The position numbers and the translations under genes were made by a program. DNA of 45,342 bases from Caulochytrium protostelioides (lineage: Eukaryota; Chytridiomycota; Caulochytriomycetes; Caulochytriales; Caulochytriaceae): positions 1 through 45,342 of the forward strand of contig ML014261.1 of the NCBI GenBank assembly GCA_003615045.1. The letters run 5' to 3'. A model generated the notes under the pieces. That model made no database searches. It saw only the letters and a list, made by a program, of their open reading frames with translations, and was not told where the DNA came from. This document shows positions 31,284 through 40,164 of the stretch, one piece after another. How positions within the stretch are numbered: the stretch's first letter is position 1; every line of letters starts with the position of its first letter.

Positions 31284-32090
31284 ATGACCACTGCCAAGAA
31301 AGTCGTACTGCTCACCGGGTGCACCCGCGGGATCGGCGCCGGGATCCTGAAGCAGCTGCTGTCGCACGAGCACGTGCACGTGGTCGGCGTCTCACGCAGC
31401 GCCACGTGCGAACCGCCGACGCCGGGCGCCGCAGCGCGTTTCACCTATGTCGCGGCTGATCTCGCCCAGGGCGCGACCGCCGCCCGCGCCGCCGTCGATG
31501 CCGCCGTCAAGACGCACAACGGCCAGCTCGACGCCGTGATCCACAATGCGGGCGTGCTCGAGCCGCTGTCGCGTGTGGCGACCGTCGACGCAGTGCAGTG
31601 GGAGCGCGCGATGACGATCAACACGATGTCGGTGCTGCACTTGCTGCAGGCGACGCTGCCGGCGCTGCGTACGAGCCGCGGCACCTTCGTGTACAACTCA
31701 AGTGGTGCCGCTGCCCACGGCTACGCCGGATGGGGCGCCTACTGCACCTCCAAGGCGGCCGCCAACATGATTATTGAGTGCGCCGCGGCCGAGGAAGATG
31801 CAGTCACGCTGCTCTCAGTGCGTCCGGGTGTGGTGCGTACAGACATGCAAACGGTGATCCGTGAGACGGCGGCAGGAGCCATGAAGCCGGAAGAGTATGC
31901 CAAGTTTACAGCGTTCCACGAGAACGACCAGCTCCTGTCGCCGGAGGTGCCTGCCGCCGTCTTTGCGAACGTGGCTCTTGCACCGTCGGATGCGATTCAT
32001 GGTCTCTCGGGAAAGTTCATTTCTTTTAATGCGGCGGAGCTCAGTGCTTACCAATGCGAATCCGTTCAGAACCAGAAACGTTTGACGTAG
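31284..32090 (+). CDS. Short-chain dehydrogenase/reductase, copy B
   Basis: 268-aa classical SDR, probably NADP-dependent, cytosolic. It has the cofactor motif TGCTRGIG (residues 11-18), IHNAGVLEPLSRV (NAG motif) and YNSSGAAAHG (catalytic Ser region). GAYCTSKAAANM carries the Tyr/Lys pair, and RPGVVRTDM is the family motif near the substrate site. Overall pattern and length match yeast IRC24/YIR035C, which resemble sepiapterin/benzil reductases; the substrate is unknown. The ATG has a good context (CACCGCCATGACC). The C-terminus (CESVQNQKRLT) is longer than in copy A. It converges on the next gene with 46 bp between stops. Confidence 0.95.
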   Translation: MTTAKKVVLLTGCTRGIGAGILKQLLSHEHVHVVGVSRSATCEPPTPGAAARFTYVAADLAQGATAARAAVDAAVKTHNGQLDAVIHNAGVLEPLSRVATVDAVQWERAMTINTMSVLHLLQATLPALRTSRGTFVYNSSGAAAHGYAGWGAYCTSKAAANMIIECAAAEEDAVTLLSVRPGVVRTDMQTVIRETAAGAMKPEEYAKFTAFHENDQLLSPEVPAAVFANVALAPSDAIHGLSGKFISFNAAELSAYQCESVQNQKRLT

Positions 32091-32136
32091 CTCAAGAAAC
32101 ATGATCTGGCGCGCTATAGAAACTAAAATACGATGA

Positions 32137-32811
32137 CTAAATGATCTGGAATGCGTCGCTATCCGGGAAGGCGCGGCTTAGGTTCTGGAGACCCGCGATC
32201 AAGGCGGCCATTTCAGTCTTGTTGCCGACGACGTCCTCGTACAGAGCCTGCAACTGGTCCGGGAAGTGGGTCGTCAGCTGGTCCATGAACCACGCGCTAT
32301 ACGGCTCGGGCTGCGGTGTATACGTCCATGGCGATTTGTCGTCGTCGCGTTGCGGTGCGCGCGTCGAGACAGCAGATGTCGATGCCGATGTCTCCGGTGC
32401 TGGTGATGATGCCGATGCGGAAGCTGGTGTTACTCCGGGGGCTGATGGGGAAGACGAGGGTTGTGGCGTGGAAGAAGAGGCGGCGCGCAGCGCGATCGTG
32501 TGAAGGGCATCCGGCGTATCCCGCAAATAAGCAAGCTGCTCCAGCACGAGCGGCATCCAGGTCTGGGTCATCTTCAGAGCTGCTTGACGGTTTTGTTCGG
32601 AAGACTTCTCGTCAGCCTCCTCGGAGTCGTTGGCTGCAACATCAGACCTTTTCTCCGATAGTTCGCGCAGCAGCTTGGTGAGCGCCGGCGGGAGCGGCAT
32701 ATACCGCGCGGCCTTGGCGAGCAGCGCGACGAGGCCTTCGATCGAGTCAGTTGACGCTTGGTCGAGTAGCGCGGCGATCTCGCTCCGCAACTCGGCTGTC
32801 GGGCAGGCCAT
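32137..32811 (-). CDS. Hypothetical helical protein
   Basis: 224-aa single-exon ORF with normal local codon use. An N-terminal helical part (LRSEIAALLDQASTDSIEGL and MPLPPALTKLLREL), an acidic segment and a helix (QTWMPLVLEQLAYLRDTPDA) are followed by a Ser/Ala/Pro-rich linker. A conserved-looking C-terminal domain follows (SPWTYTPQPEPYSAWFMDQL and AALIAGLQNLSRAFPDSDAF). There are no membrane segments or known catalytic motif. I do not recognise the family. The domain-linker-domain layout makes a real protein likely. Confidence 0.7.
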   Translation of the reverse strand: MACPTAELRSEIAALLDQASTDSIEGLVALLAKAARYMPLPPALTKLLRELSEKRSDVAANDSEEADEKSSEQNRQAALKMTQTWMPLVLEQLAYLRDTPDALHTIALRAASSSTPQPSSSPSAPGVTPASASASSPAPETSASTSAVSTRAPQRDDDKSPWTYTPQPEPYSAWFMDQLTTHFPDQLQALYEDVVGNKTEMAALIAGLQNLSRAFPDSDAFQII

Positions 32812-33421
32812 TTTGCTGTACTATTTGCTCGGATGGAACAGCGGAGAGCTGGGGTATGGTTGAGCTGTCCTCTAGTAGATGATGGGGTTGGATCACGTCC
32901 TGAATGTTGGTATAGCACTCGTGTTTTTCAAGGATCAAGAACTGTGTGTAGGTATAAGAGACCACGAGACAGCGGGGCATGCAGGATGGAGTGAACACCA
33001 GAATTTGATGTCTTGCGCAACCGTTTGTGGATCCGTCATGGTGCAACCGCTTAGCCAAACAGGTCGCTTGTGACGGACACACGTATACGAAGGAAATCTC
33101 AGCCGTTCAGCGCCGCCGTGATGACAAGCCGCACCGCGATGATTGGCAGTCGGCCAATGGGAAGCGACCCTGACCTGTGTTTAGCGTTCGAGCCAAGGAT
33201 CCGCCGACGCTCGCCGCCGCTCGCTTGGCGGGCGTCGTAACTCCGCTCGAGTGGCTGAGCCACACGGGGCGCTGTGACGCGTGGCTCAGCTCCTGGGTGT
33301 GAGGGCTTTCGTCGCCGGTTCAAGGGGGGTGGTGATCGCCAGAATGATCACTGCTTTGGTACGGGTAATGAGCGACATCCTTTATATTTTATATTTCATA
33401 TTTTTTAATGAGCGTACGTGC
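32812..33421. other. Intergenic with short inverted repeat
   Basis: About 600 bp. A perfect 9-bp inverted repeat (CTGAGCCAC, 33255-33263, with GTGGCTCAG, 33281-33289) has a 17-nt loop. AT-rich sequence from about 33375 leads into the TA repeat. No gene seen. Confidence 0.4.
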
Positions 33422-33443
33422 ATATATATATATATATATATAT
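33422..33443. repeat. (AT)n microsatellite
   Basis: An uninterrupted run of about 11 AT dinucleotides lies directly beside the terminus of mobile element copy 3. Confidence 0.9.
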
Positions 33444-33765
33444 CTAGGCCCGCCCTTGAGACGACCTAATGCGCACGCCGTCCCCTCCATGGTGCCCCCC
33501 AGGGATGGCCCACCGAGGCAGTAGTGCATTCGGTTCATCTCCGGATGAGCTTGCCGACCCTGGGCTGCAGCGGCGCTTGCCGACCCTGGGCTGCAGCGGC
33601 GCTTGCCGGGGGTTGTGGCAGAGCGCTGCTGGTCTGTCGGGTACGGTCAGACAGCGTCAGATGTTCAACTCGGGTATGAGATCGCGGTTCACCACCTTAT
33701 CATAGCGTGACAGCATCCATAGCGATCCTCTGGTGGATGATGTACGACCAGTCATGCGTCCCTGA
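33444..33765 (-). mobile_element. Fanzor/TnpB-like element, copy 3 (3' end only)
   Basis: Diverged relative of copies 1 and 2. The terminus (GACCTAATGCGCACGCC...) and sub-terminal sequence (CCGGATGAGCTTGCCGACC, then GGCGCTTGCC) align with their right ends. Reading inward on the minus strand, a frame ends RYDKVVNRDLIPELNI, then TGA. NRD....NI is the pattern around the last RuvC aspartate (RuvC-III) in TnpB-type proteins (RDxNAAxNI), the very part lost from copies 1 and 2. A 26-bp tandem duplication lies at 33551-33602. The upstream boundary is uncertain. Confidence 0.6.
33551..33602. repeat. 26-bp exact tandem duplication
   Basis: Unit 33551-33576 (TTGCCGACCCTGGGCTGCAG...) is repeated at 33577-33602 inside element copy 3. 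Copies 1 and 2 have a single unit at the matching place. Confidence 0.9.
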
Positions 33766-34360
33766 TATCAAGCAGACGTTCTCGGCCTATTGGCTTCGCA
33801 TCAAATAATGGCACGCGCCCCCCTCACGGGCGATCATCTTGTACGACGTGCTCTCGCCGCCGCTGGCCGCCTCCCACCGAGGCGAGGAAGAGGCGAGGAA
33901 GCCCCCGGGCGCCACAGCGCCCCGTCGACCAACCCCCGCTTTTCCTTCCTTGACTCACCCACACCCGGCCGGCCCAACCGCCGCAGCTTCAGCTGCGGCC
34001 ATATCCTGCTCAAAGACATCCGAATCTCTGCGCCACGACCACGTGCGATCCACCACCTCGTCTGTCGTTTTCGTTTTACTTGCATCATACAGATATCGCA
34101 GGTTAGGTTGACCGTTGGCGCTTAGCCATCAGCGTGAGCGCTGTGGGGATCCACATTGTCGCTGCCAAAAGCGCTTCAACGTCAGACCACAAAAATCCTC
34201 GTATCCCTCGAGGACTTGCCATCCCATTCTGATCCGCCTGTGCGGCTCATCTCCATTTGATCTTCTCTTCTTTGAAGTGACTGTCTGGTCTCGTACCTGC
34301 CTGCGGTCTCGTTGTTCCGCTCATCCACTGCCGCGCGTCCGCCGCCACGGCTGTGCCGCC
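33766..34360. other. Intergenic upstream of the RG-rich protein
   Basis: About 590 bp; presumably promoter and 5' UTR of the following gene. Pyrimidine-rich stretches near 34250-34300. The downstream frame is open from 34115, but the best start context is at 34361. Confidence 0.4.
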
Positions 34361-34909
34361 ATGGCCAGCCCATCGCCGGCCGCTGTGGTCCACGCGTGGG
34401 AGGTCCCAGCCACCGACAAAGCCGTTGCGCCCGCGAAACCGCTACTGTTTGACTGGTCCGGGACGTCCTCGCCCAAACCGAAATCCCGCCGTGGCGGCCG
34501 CGGCGGCGGCAAAGACAAAGCCAAAAGCCGTCAGCCGGGCGGCGCCGATGACGCCGCCGTGACGGGCCCGGCGACCGCCGCCTCGCTGCCGACCGCCGTC
34601 ACGCCCACGCGCTCGCCGTCGCCGCCGACAATGGCCGCTTCCAGCGTCTCCTCGCCGTCGCCCTCGCGACGCAGCACGCCGCAGGCGGCCGGCGGCCACG
34701 GTTCCCGCGGCAAGAAACGCTCGCCGCTCGACCGGCTGGGCCCGCGCGTGCCGCCGGCCGATCCCGCCGCTGCTCCCACCGATCTGTCCTCGGCCCACAG
34801 CACCACGGATTCAGCGCCCGCGCCCGCATCGGCGCCTGGCCGCGGCTCGGCCCTCTCCCGTCTCGGACCTAAGCCGACACCGTCTTCGGCGCCGGCCGCC
34901 GCCGCCGCC

Positions 34910-34940
<31 letters not shown>

Positions 34941-35527
34941 CTCAGCCCGCGCGCCGCATCGATATCACGGACGACGGCTCCATCTCGATCACGATCCGGA
35001 CCGATCCTAAGAAGAAGCTCGGCGCCGACGACAGCATCCACGCGCCAAAGAACAAGGCCGCCGCCTTGGCCGCCGCCGTCGCCGCGGCCGCTGCCTCGCC
35101 GCGCGGCGCACCCGCGAGCCATGGGCGCGGCCAAGCGGCCGCTTCGGGGTCGTCGCATGGCCGTTCCGGCAGCGGGCGGTCGGGCCAGGGGGGGCGACCG
35201 CGCAGTTCCTCGCCGCCGCCGCCGCCGCCGCGTTCGCGCGAGCCAGGCGGCGCTCGCGGCGGCAGCGCCGGCGCTGGGAGCGTGAATTCCAGCAACAACA
35301 ACAACAACAACAGCGCCAACAGCACGAGTGCCGGTCAGGGCCGCCGGTCTCGTCAGAGCCGTTCGGGTGACACGAGCCGCCGCGCCGCCTCGCCGCGCCG
35401 CGGCCAGGCCTCGTCGGCACGGTCCAGCCCGAAATCGCCGCAGTTCAAGGCGTCGAACGTGGATCTGTCGCTGGTGCTGCAGGCCGCGCCGAGTAATTGG
35501 GCCGACGACCTCGACGGTCTCGCTTGA
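34361..35527 (+). CDS. Disordered Arg/Gly/Ser/Ala-rich protein
   Basis: 388-aa ORF whose ATG has a near-perfect Kozak context (GCCGCCATGG). It is almost wholly low-complexity: KSRRGGRGGGKDKAKSR near the start, an Ala run (GCC triplets at 34900-34940), Gly/Ser/Arg stretches and an Asn run. More constrained pieces are AWEVPATDKAVAPAKPLLFD at the N-terminus, RRIDITDDGSISITIRTDPK in the middle and the C-terminus VDLSLVLQAAPSNWADDLDG. RG-rich proteins of this kind often bind RNA, but no domain is recognisable, so that is inference. The retained short motifs at both ends argue for a real, motif-bearing adaptor. Confidence 0.7.
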
Positions 35528-36117
35528 TCGCTGTATACGCATGTATTCGGTTATGGTTCTGCCCCATCGCAGGCTGGACTGCTAATTCATTCTCACGTTT
35601 CACTTCATTCATTATACTATTCACGACTCGCGGCATCAGTATGAGGGTGACATGATGAGAAACGCTGGTTCGTTGCCTGCTCGTTGTCTACGAACCTTCC
35701 CGCCGGGTGTGCAGGGATGTGCCGTCGGGGCCGTTGCAGAGCCCCCCCTTACGCCAAGCCGCAATCCACACCCCAACGGCGCTGCGCGCAGGATTGAGAC
35801 TGCAGAGAGAGCGCTGGATCGCCTTCCCTCACTTCGTCATTCCAACTTGCAGCGGCCGTCTGTGATGGGTGCGAGGCCGAGCGGACCATGCCCAGCAACT
35901 CATCGCTTGTTGACGGACGGTCTCGTCAAGACGGCTATGGGCACGGCTGGATGGCTGATGGATGGACCCCTCTCTTTCTTGGTGCAGCCTATCAGCATGG
36001 CGATCGGAAGCGCTTGAACTATAAATGTTCAGGCTCCAAGTGTTCGCTTCGTCTGCCATTGGATCACCGATCACCGCCGCATGACCCCGATCGCTGCATC
36101 CACGTCGAACCGTCAGG
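35528..36117. other. Intergenic
   Basis: About 590 bp, no gene seen. A TATA-like CTATAAATG at 36018-36026 lies about 95 bp before the next ORF. Confidence 0.4.
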
Positions 36118-36528
36118 ATGCTGCATCGCCCGCCGACCAAGCTCCTATTCACGGCGCATGACGCCGATATCGCCGCCGCGCGCGCCCTGCAGGAGGCCCT
36201 GCGGCGTGAGCGCGCCCTGGTCGGCGACCCGTCCGTGATCGCTGCCGCCGCCACCGCCACTGCCACCACCTCGCCGCATCATACGGCGGGACGAGCAGGC
36301 GACGCGGCCCAAGCGACGCCCGCCGCAGCGGTTATGCCCTCCGCCAGCGCCGCCGGCGGCGGCGCCGACGCCGACGCCGCCATGCAGACGCCGGTCAACC
36401 CGCCCGGCGGCCCGCCGCCGCCGCCCGCGCCGCGGCCGCCGCCGTCGCCGCCGTCGCCGGTCAACCATGCGCAGCGGCAGCGCCAGTCGCGCACCACGCG
36501 CTCCGCAGCACGCCGGATGGGACTCTGA
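36118..36528 (+). CDS. Small Pro/Ala-rich hypothetical protein
   Basis: 136-aa ORF beginning MLHRPPTKLLFTAHDADIAA. A helix (ARALQEALRRERALVGD) is followed by Ala/Thr-rich and then poly-Pro sequence and a basic end (QRQSRTTRSAARRMGL). A TATA-like site lies about 95 bp upstream. No family recognised. GC-rich DNA leaves other frames open too, so this is tentative. Confidence 0.4.
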   Translation: MLHRPPTKLLFTAHDADIAAARALQEALRRERALVGDPSVIAAAATATATTSPHHTAGRAGDAAQATPAAAVMPSASAAGGGADADAAMQTPVNPPGGPPPPPAPRPPPSPPSPVNHAQRQRQSRTTRSAARRMGL

Positions 36529-36949
36529 TCGCGGTGATGATGGCGAAGGGGTCGCCGGGCTCGTCGACCCGCCCGCTGGGTAGGGTGTGGCTTGGACGCG
36601 GCGGTGGCGGCGGAGTTGCCAGGCCGGCGCGGGGCGCGGCGGGCGCCTCGCACAGCGGCAGCCACGGGCAGGGCCCGCCGGCGGCCGTGGTCCAGCCCCT
36701 GCCACGTGTCGGAAGGACTTCAACGGCCGCGCTGTTCCTGGCTATGTCGTGGGCGCTGCACGGCGGTCACAGCCAGCCTTCCTGATGTCCCGCTCGTATG
36801 CGGTCGTGTAAGGCCGTTTGGGGGTGGTCAGGCATCAGCGACGGCCGACGGTCACGATCCCGCCTCATCGCCGACCGACATTGCCCGCCTTCCGTCGTCC
36901 CGCGCTCGCTTTCGACAGCCCGTCCGCGCCCACTCCCGACTGACTCGCC
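36529..36949. other. Intergenic
   Basis: About 420 bp of GC-rich sequence upstream of the TPR gene; open frames are low-complexity and inconsistent. Nothing recognised. Confidence 0.35.
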
Positions 36950-37732
36950 ATGTCGACGCGTCTGCCCGCGCTGCTGTGCCGCGCCGCGGCGGCGTGCCGC
37001 GCCTCGACGGCCGCGGCGGTCGGCCGCGCCTGCCTGCTGCCGCGTCACGGCGCGGCCCACCGGGCGATCGCCGGCGGCCTGCGACCGCGCCACGCTGCCT
37101 TCTCGGGCAAGGCGCCGTACGCGACGCTGGACCCGGCCACCCGCGCCTCCGCGATCGCCACCGTCGAGCGCCACCTGGCGACCGGCAACACGGCCATCGC
37201 GAACGGTGACTACGCTGCGGCGCTGACGGCTTACGAGCACGCCGTCGCGGCGGCCGCAACGGCTTCCGCCGACGAGCTGTCGTCGCCCGGCGCCGCGGCG
37301 CTTGCGGCGAACGCCCACTACAACTTGGGCAATGCCCTGCTCGTGCTCGGGCGGTGGGAGGAGGCCGTGCCCGCGTGGGAGGCCTCGGCGGCGCTGGACC
37401 CCTCGCAAGCGGACGTGCTGGTGAACTTGGCGAACATCGCCGCCGTCAAGATGGGCGATTTCGAGCATGCCGCCGTGCTGCTCGGCCGCGCTGTCGCCCT
37501 GCCGGAGGGCGCCGAGGACGGCGAAACCCGCTTCAACTACGGCTGTATCCTCGACCGCCTGGGCCGTCTCGATGCCGCCATTGTCGAGTTCGAGGCCGCC
37601 AAGTCCTGCGGCATCGAGCGCGCCGAGCAGAACATCCGCAATACGCGTCAGAAGATGATGGAAGGCACGACGGCCAAGACCTCTGATGCTTCGACATCGT
37701 CGGAGGCGTCGGCGTCGACGCCGTCCGCCTAA
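36950..37732 (+). CDS. Mitochondrial TPR-repeat protein
   Basis: 260-aa ORF. Residues 1-50 are rich in Arg and Ala without acids (MSTRLPALLCRAAAACRAST), a typical mitochondrial presequence. Four TPR-like helical hairpins follow: GNTAIANGDYAAALTAYEHA (about 79-98), AHYNLGNALLVLGRWEEAV (122-140), ADVLVNLANIAAVKMGDFEH (154-173) and TRFNYGCILDRLGRLDAA (193-210). Each carries the small/aromatic pattern of TPR helices. The tail is Ser/Thr-rich. TPRs bind partner peptides; the partner is unknown. A matrix or inner-membrane assembly role is inference from the presequence only. Confidence 0.85.
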   Translation: MSTRLPALLCRAAAACRASTAAAVGRACLLPRHGAAHRAIAGGLRPRHAAFSGKAPYATLDPATRASAIATVERHLATGNTAIANGDYAAALTAYEHAVAAAATASADELSSPGAAALAANAHYNLGNALLVLGRWEEAVPAWEASAALDPSQADVLVNLANIAAVKMGDFEHAAVLLGRAVALPEGAEDGETRFNYGCILDRLGRLDAAIVEFEAAKSCGIERAEQNIRNTRQKMMEGTTAKTSDASTSSEASASTPSA

Positions 37733-37917
37733 TTCGGTCGTTGCAGGCGGCCCGAGGGAGCATAAATAATGCCAATAATTATCCAAATAAGACGAGAGTA
37801 AGTTATATACAAGCAGCAATGATTGGGGCTGCCGAAAGGCCACCCTGCACCCCATGGCCACGACCATGACCACGGGTCGATCCCTCGATCCAGCATTCAC
37901 ATCGTTGCTGAAGACCG

Positions 37918-38790
37918 TTAGGGCCGCGTGCCCGCCGCGCCGGTGGCGGCTTGCGCAACGTCCGCGCCCGCCGACGCCGGCGTCAGCGAGGACGTCGACG
38001 CCAACGGCGCCGACGGCACCGCGGCCAAGTACTCGACGGAGGCGGTGTCCGGGAAGGGCGGCGGCGGCGTGGTCTCGTCGTTCAGCTCCACGCCATAGGC
38101 CATCGCCGGGCGGGACGCTGGCGCGCCCGCGGCCGACGGCCCCGTCGGCGAGCCGGCGTCCCGGGGACCGAGCGTGGTGAAGTGGACGCCGCCGGTGGCG
38201 GCGGCGGCGGCAGTGGTTGTGGGGCCCACGTGGCCGGCCTCGGCGGCCTGCACCTCCCGGAAGGCTTCGGCAAAGTGGCGGTTGACGATTGCGGTGCTCG
38301 GGCTCGGGCAGGCGTTGGCGCTCGGCGCGTGGGGCGCATGGAATCCGGGCACCGCGCCGACGCTGAGGTCGGCGCCGTCGAGGGGCGGGCAGAGGTCGTT
38401 GGGGTCCGGCGGCGAGTACGGCGGGAGGCCTTCATCCAGCGAAGCGCGGCAGGGGCCGCCGCGCTCCGACGCGGCGCCGGTGGCCGCGCCGCCGGCGCGC
38501 TGGGTCCGCGCTGGGAGCTGGTCCATCTGGACGCGGTTCGAACGGCCATTCTCTATCTCCGTCGGATACGTGGCGGGCAGACCCATGAACTCCAGCGCGG
38601 CGTGGCGCATCCGTTCCGGCCGCGAAATCGGCGGCCCGTTAGCGTCGGTGGCGGCGCGCGCGCTTTGCAGGAAGCGGCGGCGGCGACGGATGATGTGGAA
38701 GCGGGTGGCGCAGGCGCACAGCAACAGCGCGACCACGATGACCCAGAAGACGACGGCGCCCGAGGTATTAATGAAGCTGGAGTAGCTCGG

Positions 38791-38823
<33 letters not shown>

Positions 38824-39135
38824 GCTGTTCGAGCCGTTGGACGGTGTCGCCGTCGCTGAGGCGGAAGAGGTCCGCGAAGCTGGCGCATCGCTAACGGCCG
38901 TGCTGGTGGGCGGCACCGTCGGCGATGGCACGGCAGACGTGCTGGTCGGCGTCGCGGTTGCTGACGTCGCTGTCGGCGCCTGCGGCAGCGGGTCAGCCGT
39001 GACCGCGAGCGGACCCGCCAGGAGGCTTATTGCGCCGGTCACGAGGCACCATGCGAGGAGGCGGCAGAAAGCCCGATCGGCCGCAACGGCGGCCGGTCGG
39101 GCGGCATGCTGCAGAGCACGCCGTGGCAACATCAT
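37918..39135 (-). CDS. Single-pass membrane protein with Ser/Thr-rich ectodomain
   Basis: 405-aa ORF. A signal sequence (LLAWCLVTGAISLLAGPLAV, about 25-44) is followed by a Ser/Thr/Pro-rich ectodomain likely to be O-glycosylated and an 11-Asn run (GTT repeats at 38790-38823). One membrane span follows (AVVFWVIVVALLLCACA, about 127-143), then a stop-transfer cluster IIRRRRRF. The cytosolic tail of about 255 residues contains LPPYSPPDPNDLCPP, with a PPxY-like motif suited to WW-domain ubiquitin ligases. The layout resembles fungal Mid2/Wsc-type wall sensors, without detectable sequence similarity. Two start codons (39135, 39132) are adjacent. Function inferred from layout only. Confidence 0.75.
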
Positions 39136-40164
39136 AGCAAAACGGCCGACAGGATGCGTGGAGACTCAGGGCCAAAGGACGATCGTCGCGGCTGCGGTTG
39201 ATCATGAAAAGAAAAACAATATATGGAGGAACAGGATACAACAGAGCGGAGCAGCGGCAAAACTGTATATGTATTGAATCAAAATACTCTAATGAAAGCT
39301 TAGAAACTTCCTCGTGTTCGTTAGGGTGTCAGAGGTCGGGGCAAGAGCCAGAAGAAATTGTCGATCGGCCTTGTGACGGGTCCTTCCGAAAGGCTAACCG
39401 CGACACGCTGACATTGCATCGAGACGTCCACCTGCTTCTGGCAAGTGATCCCGCTGGCAGTATCCTGCAAGCTGCATCGGATCCCCGCATCTTCAGGGCG
39501 GCGAGTTGCCCAGGCCTCTGTCCCATGGCGGCAAACACGGCATCCTGCCGATGGCACGAGGCAGCGCCACCCGCCGCCCAGTGTGACGAGACGCGGCAAG
39601 GCCCGGGACGGCGGTCAGGCATGCGGTCAGCCGCAGCGCCCGCTCAGGGGCGGTAAGGCAGTAGGGACACGGCGGCCCCTGGGCGTGAGCGGTCCCGACG
39701 GCCTAGCTTCGCCACATCTGTGGCACTGCCCGAAGGCATCTGCGCGGCTCGTCAGCGCCAGAGCACAGCATGACAAATTCGCTCCGAGCTGGGTTCCACG
39801 CGTCCCATGCAGCCTCAAAGCGAGGGGTGCTTCGACGGGAGCCACCGAGATGACCTCACCGACTACCAGCGATATGGCTTATGATCTCGGGTGCTGGTGC
39901 TGGTGCTGGTCTCTCGTGGGGGGCGGCCATGACGAGGGATACCGCTGTCCATCACGCAGCTGAGATCGGTGGATGCTATGGGAAGGCTGAAAGTACGAAA
40001 CTCCAAAAGTAGGAGTACTTCATTCGAGGTCGATATGAAGCGTCCACGGCATCCGCAGGGACGACTGCAATCTAGGATGCTAGACGGCACCTCGCCACCA
40101 CGTGGCGAGGTGCCGTCCCGTTGCTAATAAGCACCGTCCCAAGGATAGAGGCATCTCGTTCATA
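39136..40164. other. Intergenic, WDR24 to membrane protein
   Basis: About 1.03 kb with no supported ORF. It holds a GGTGCTGGTGCTGGT triplet run (about 39890-39910) and the perfect hairpin at 40083-40117 just after WDR24. Confidence 0.4.
40083..40117 (-). repeat. Perfect 16-bp hairpin downstream of WDR24
   Basis: GACGGCACCTCGCCAC (40083-40098) is the exact reverse complement of 40102-40117, leaving a 3-nt loop. It lies 47 bp after the WDR24 stop on the transcribed side and would form a very stable, GC-rich stem in the 3' UTR or at the transcript end. Confidence 0.85.
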
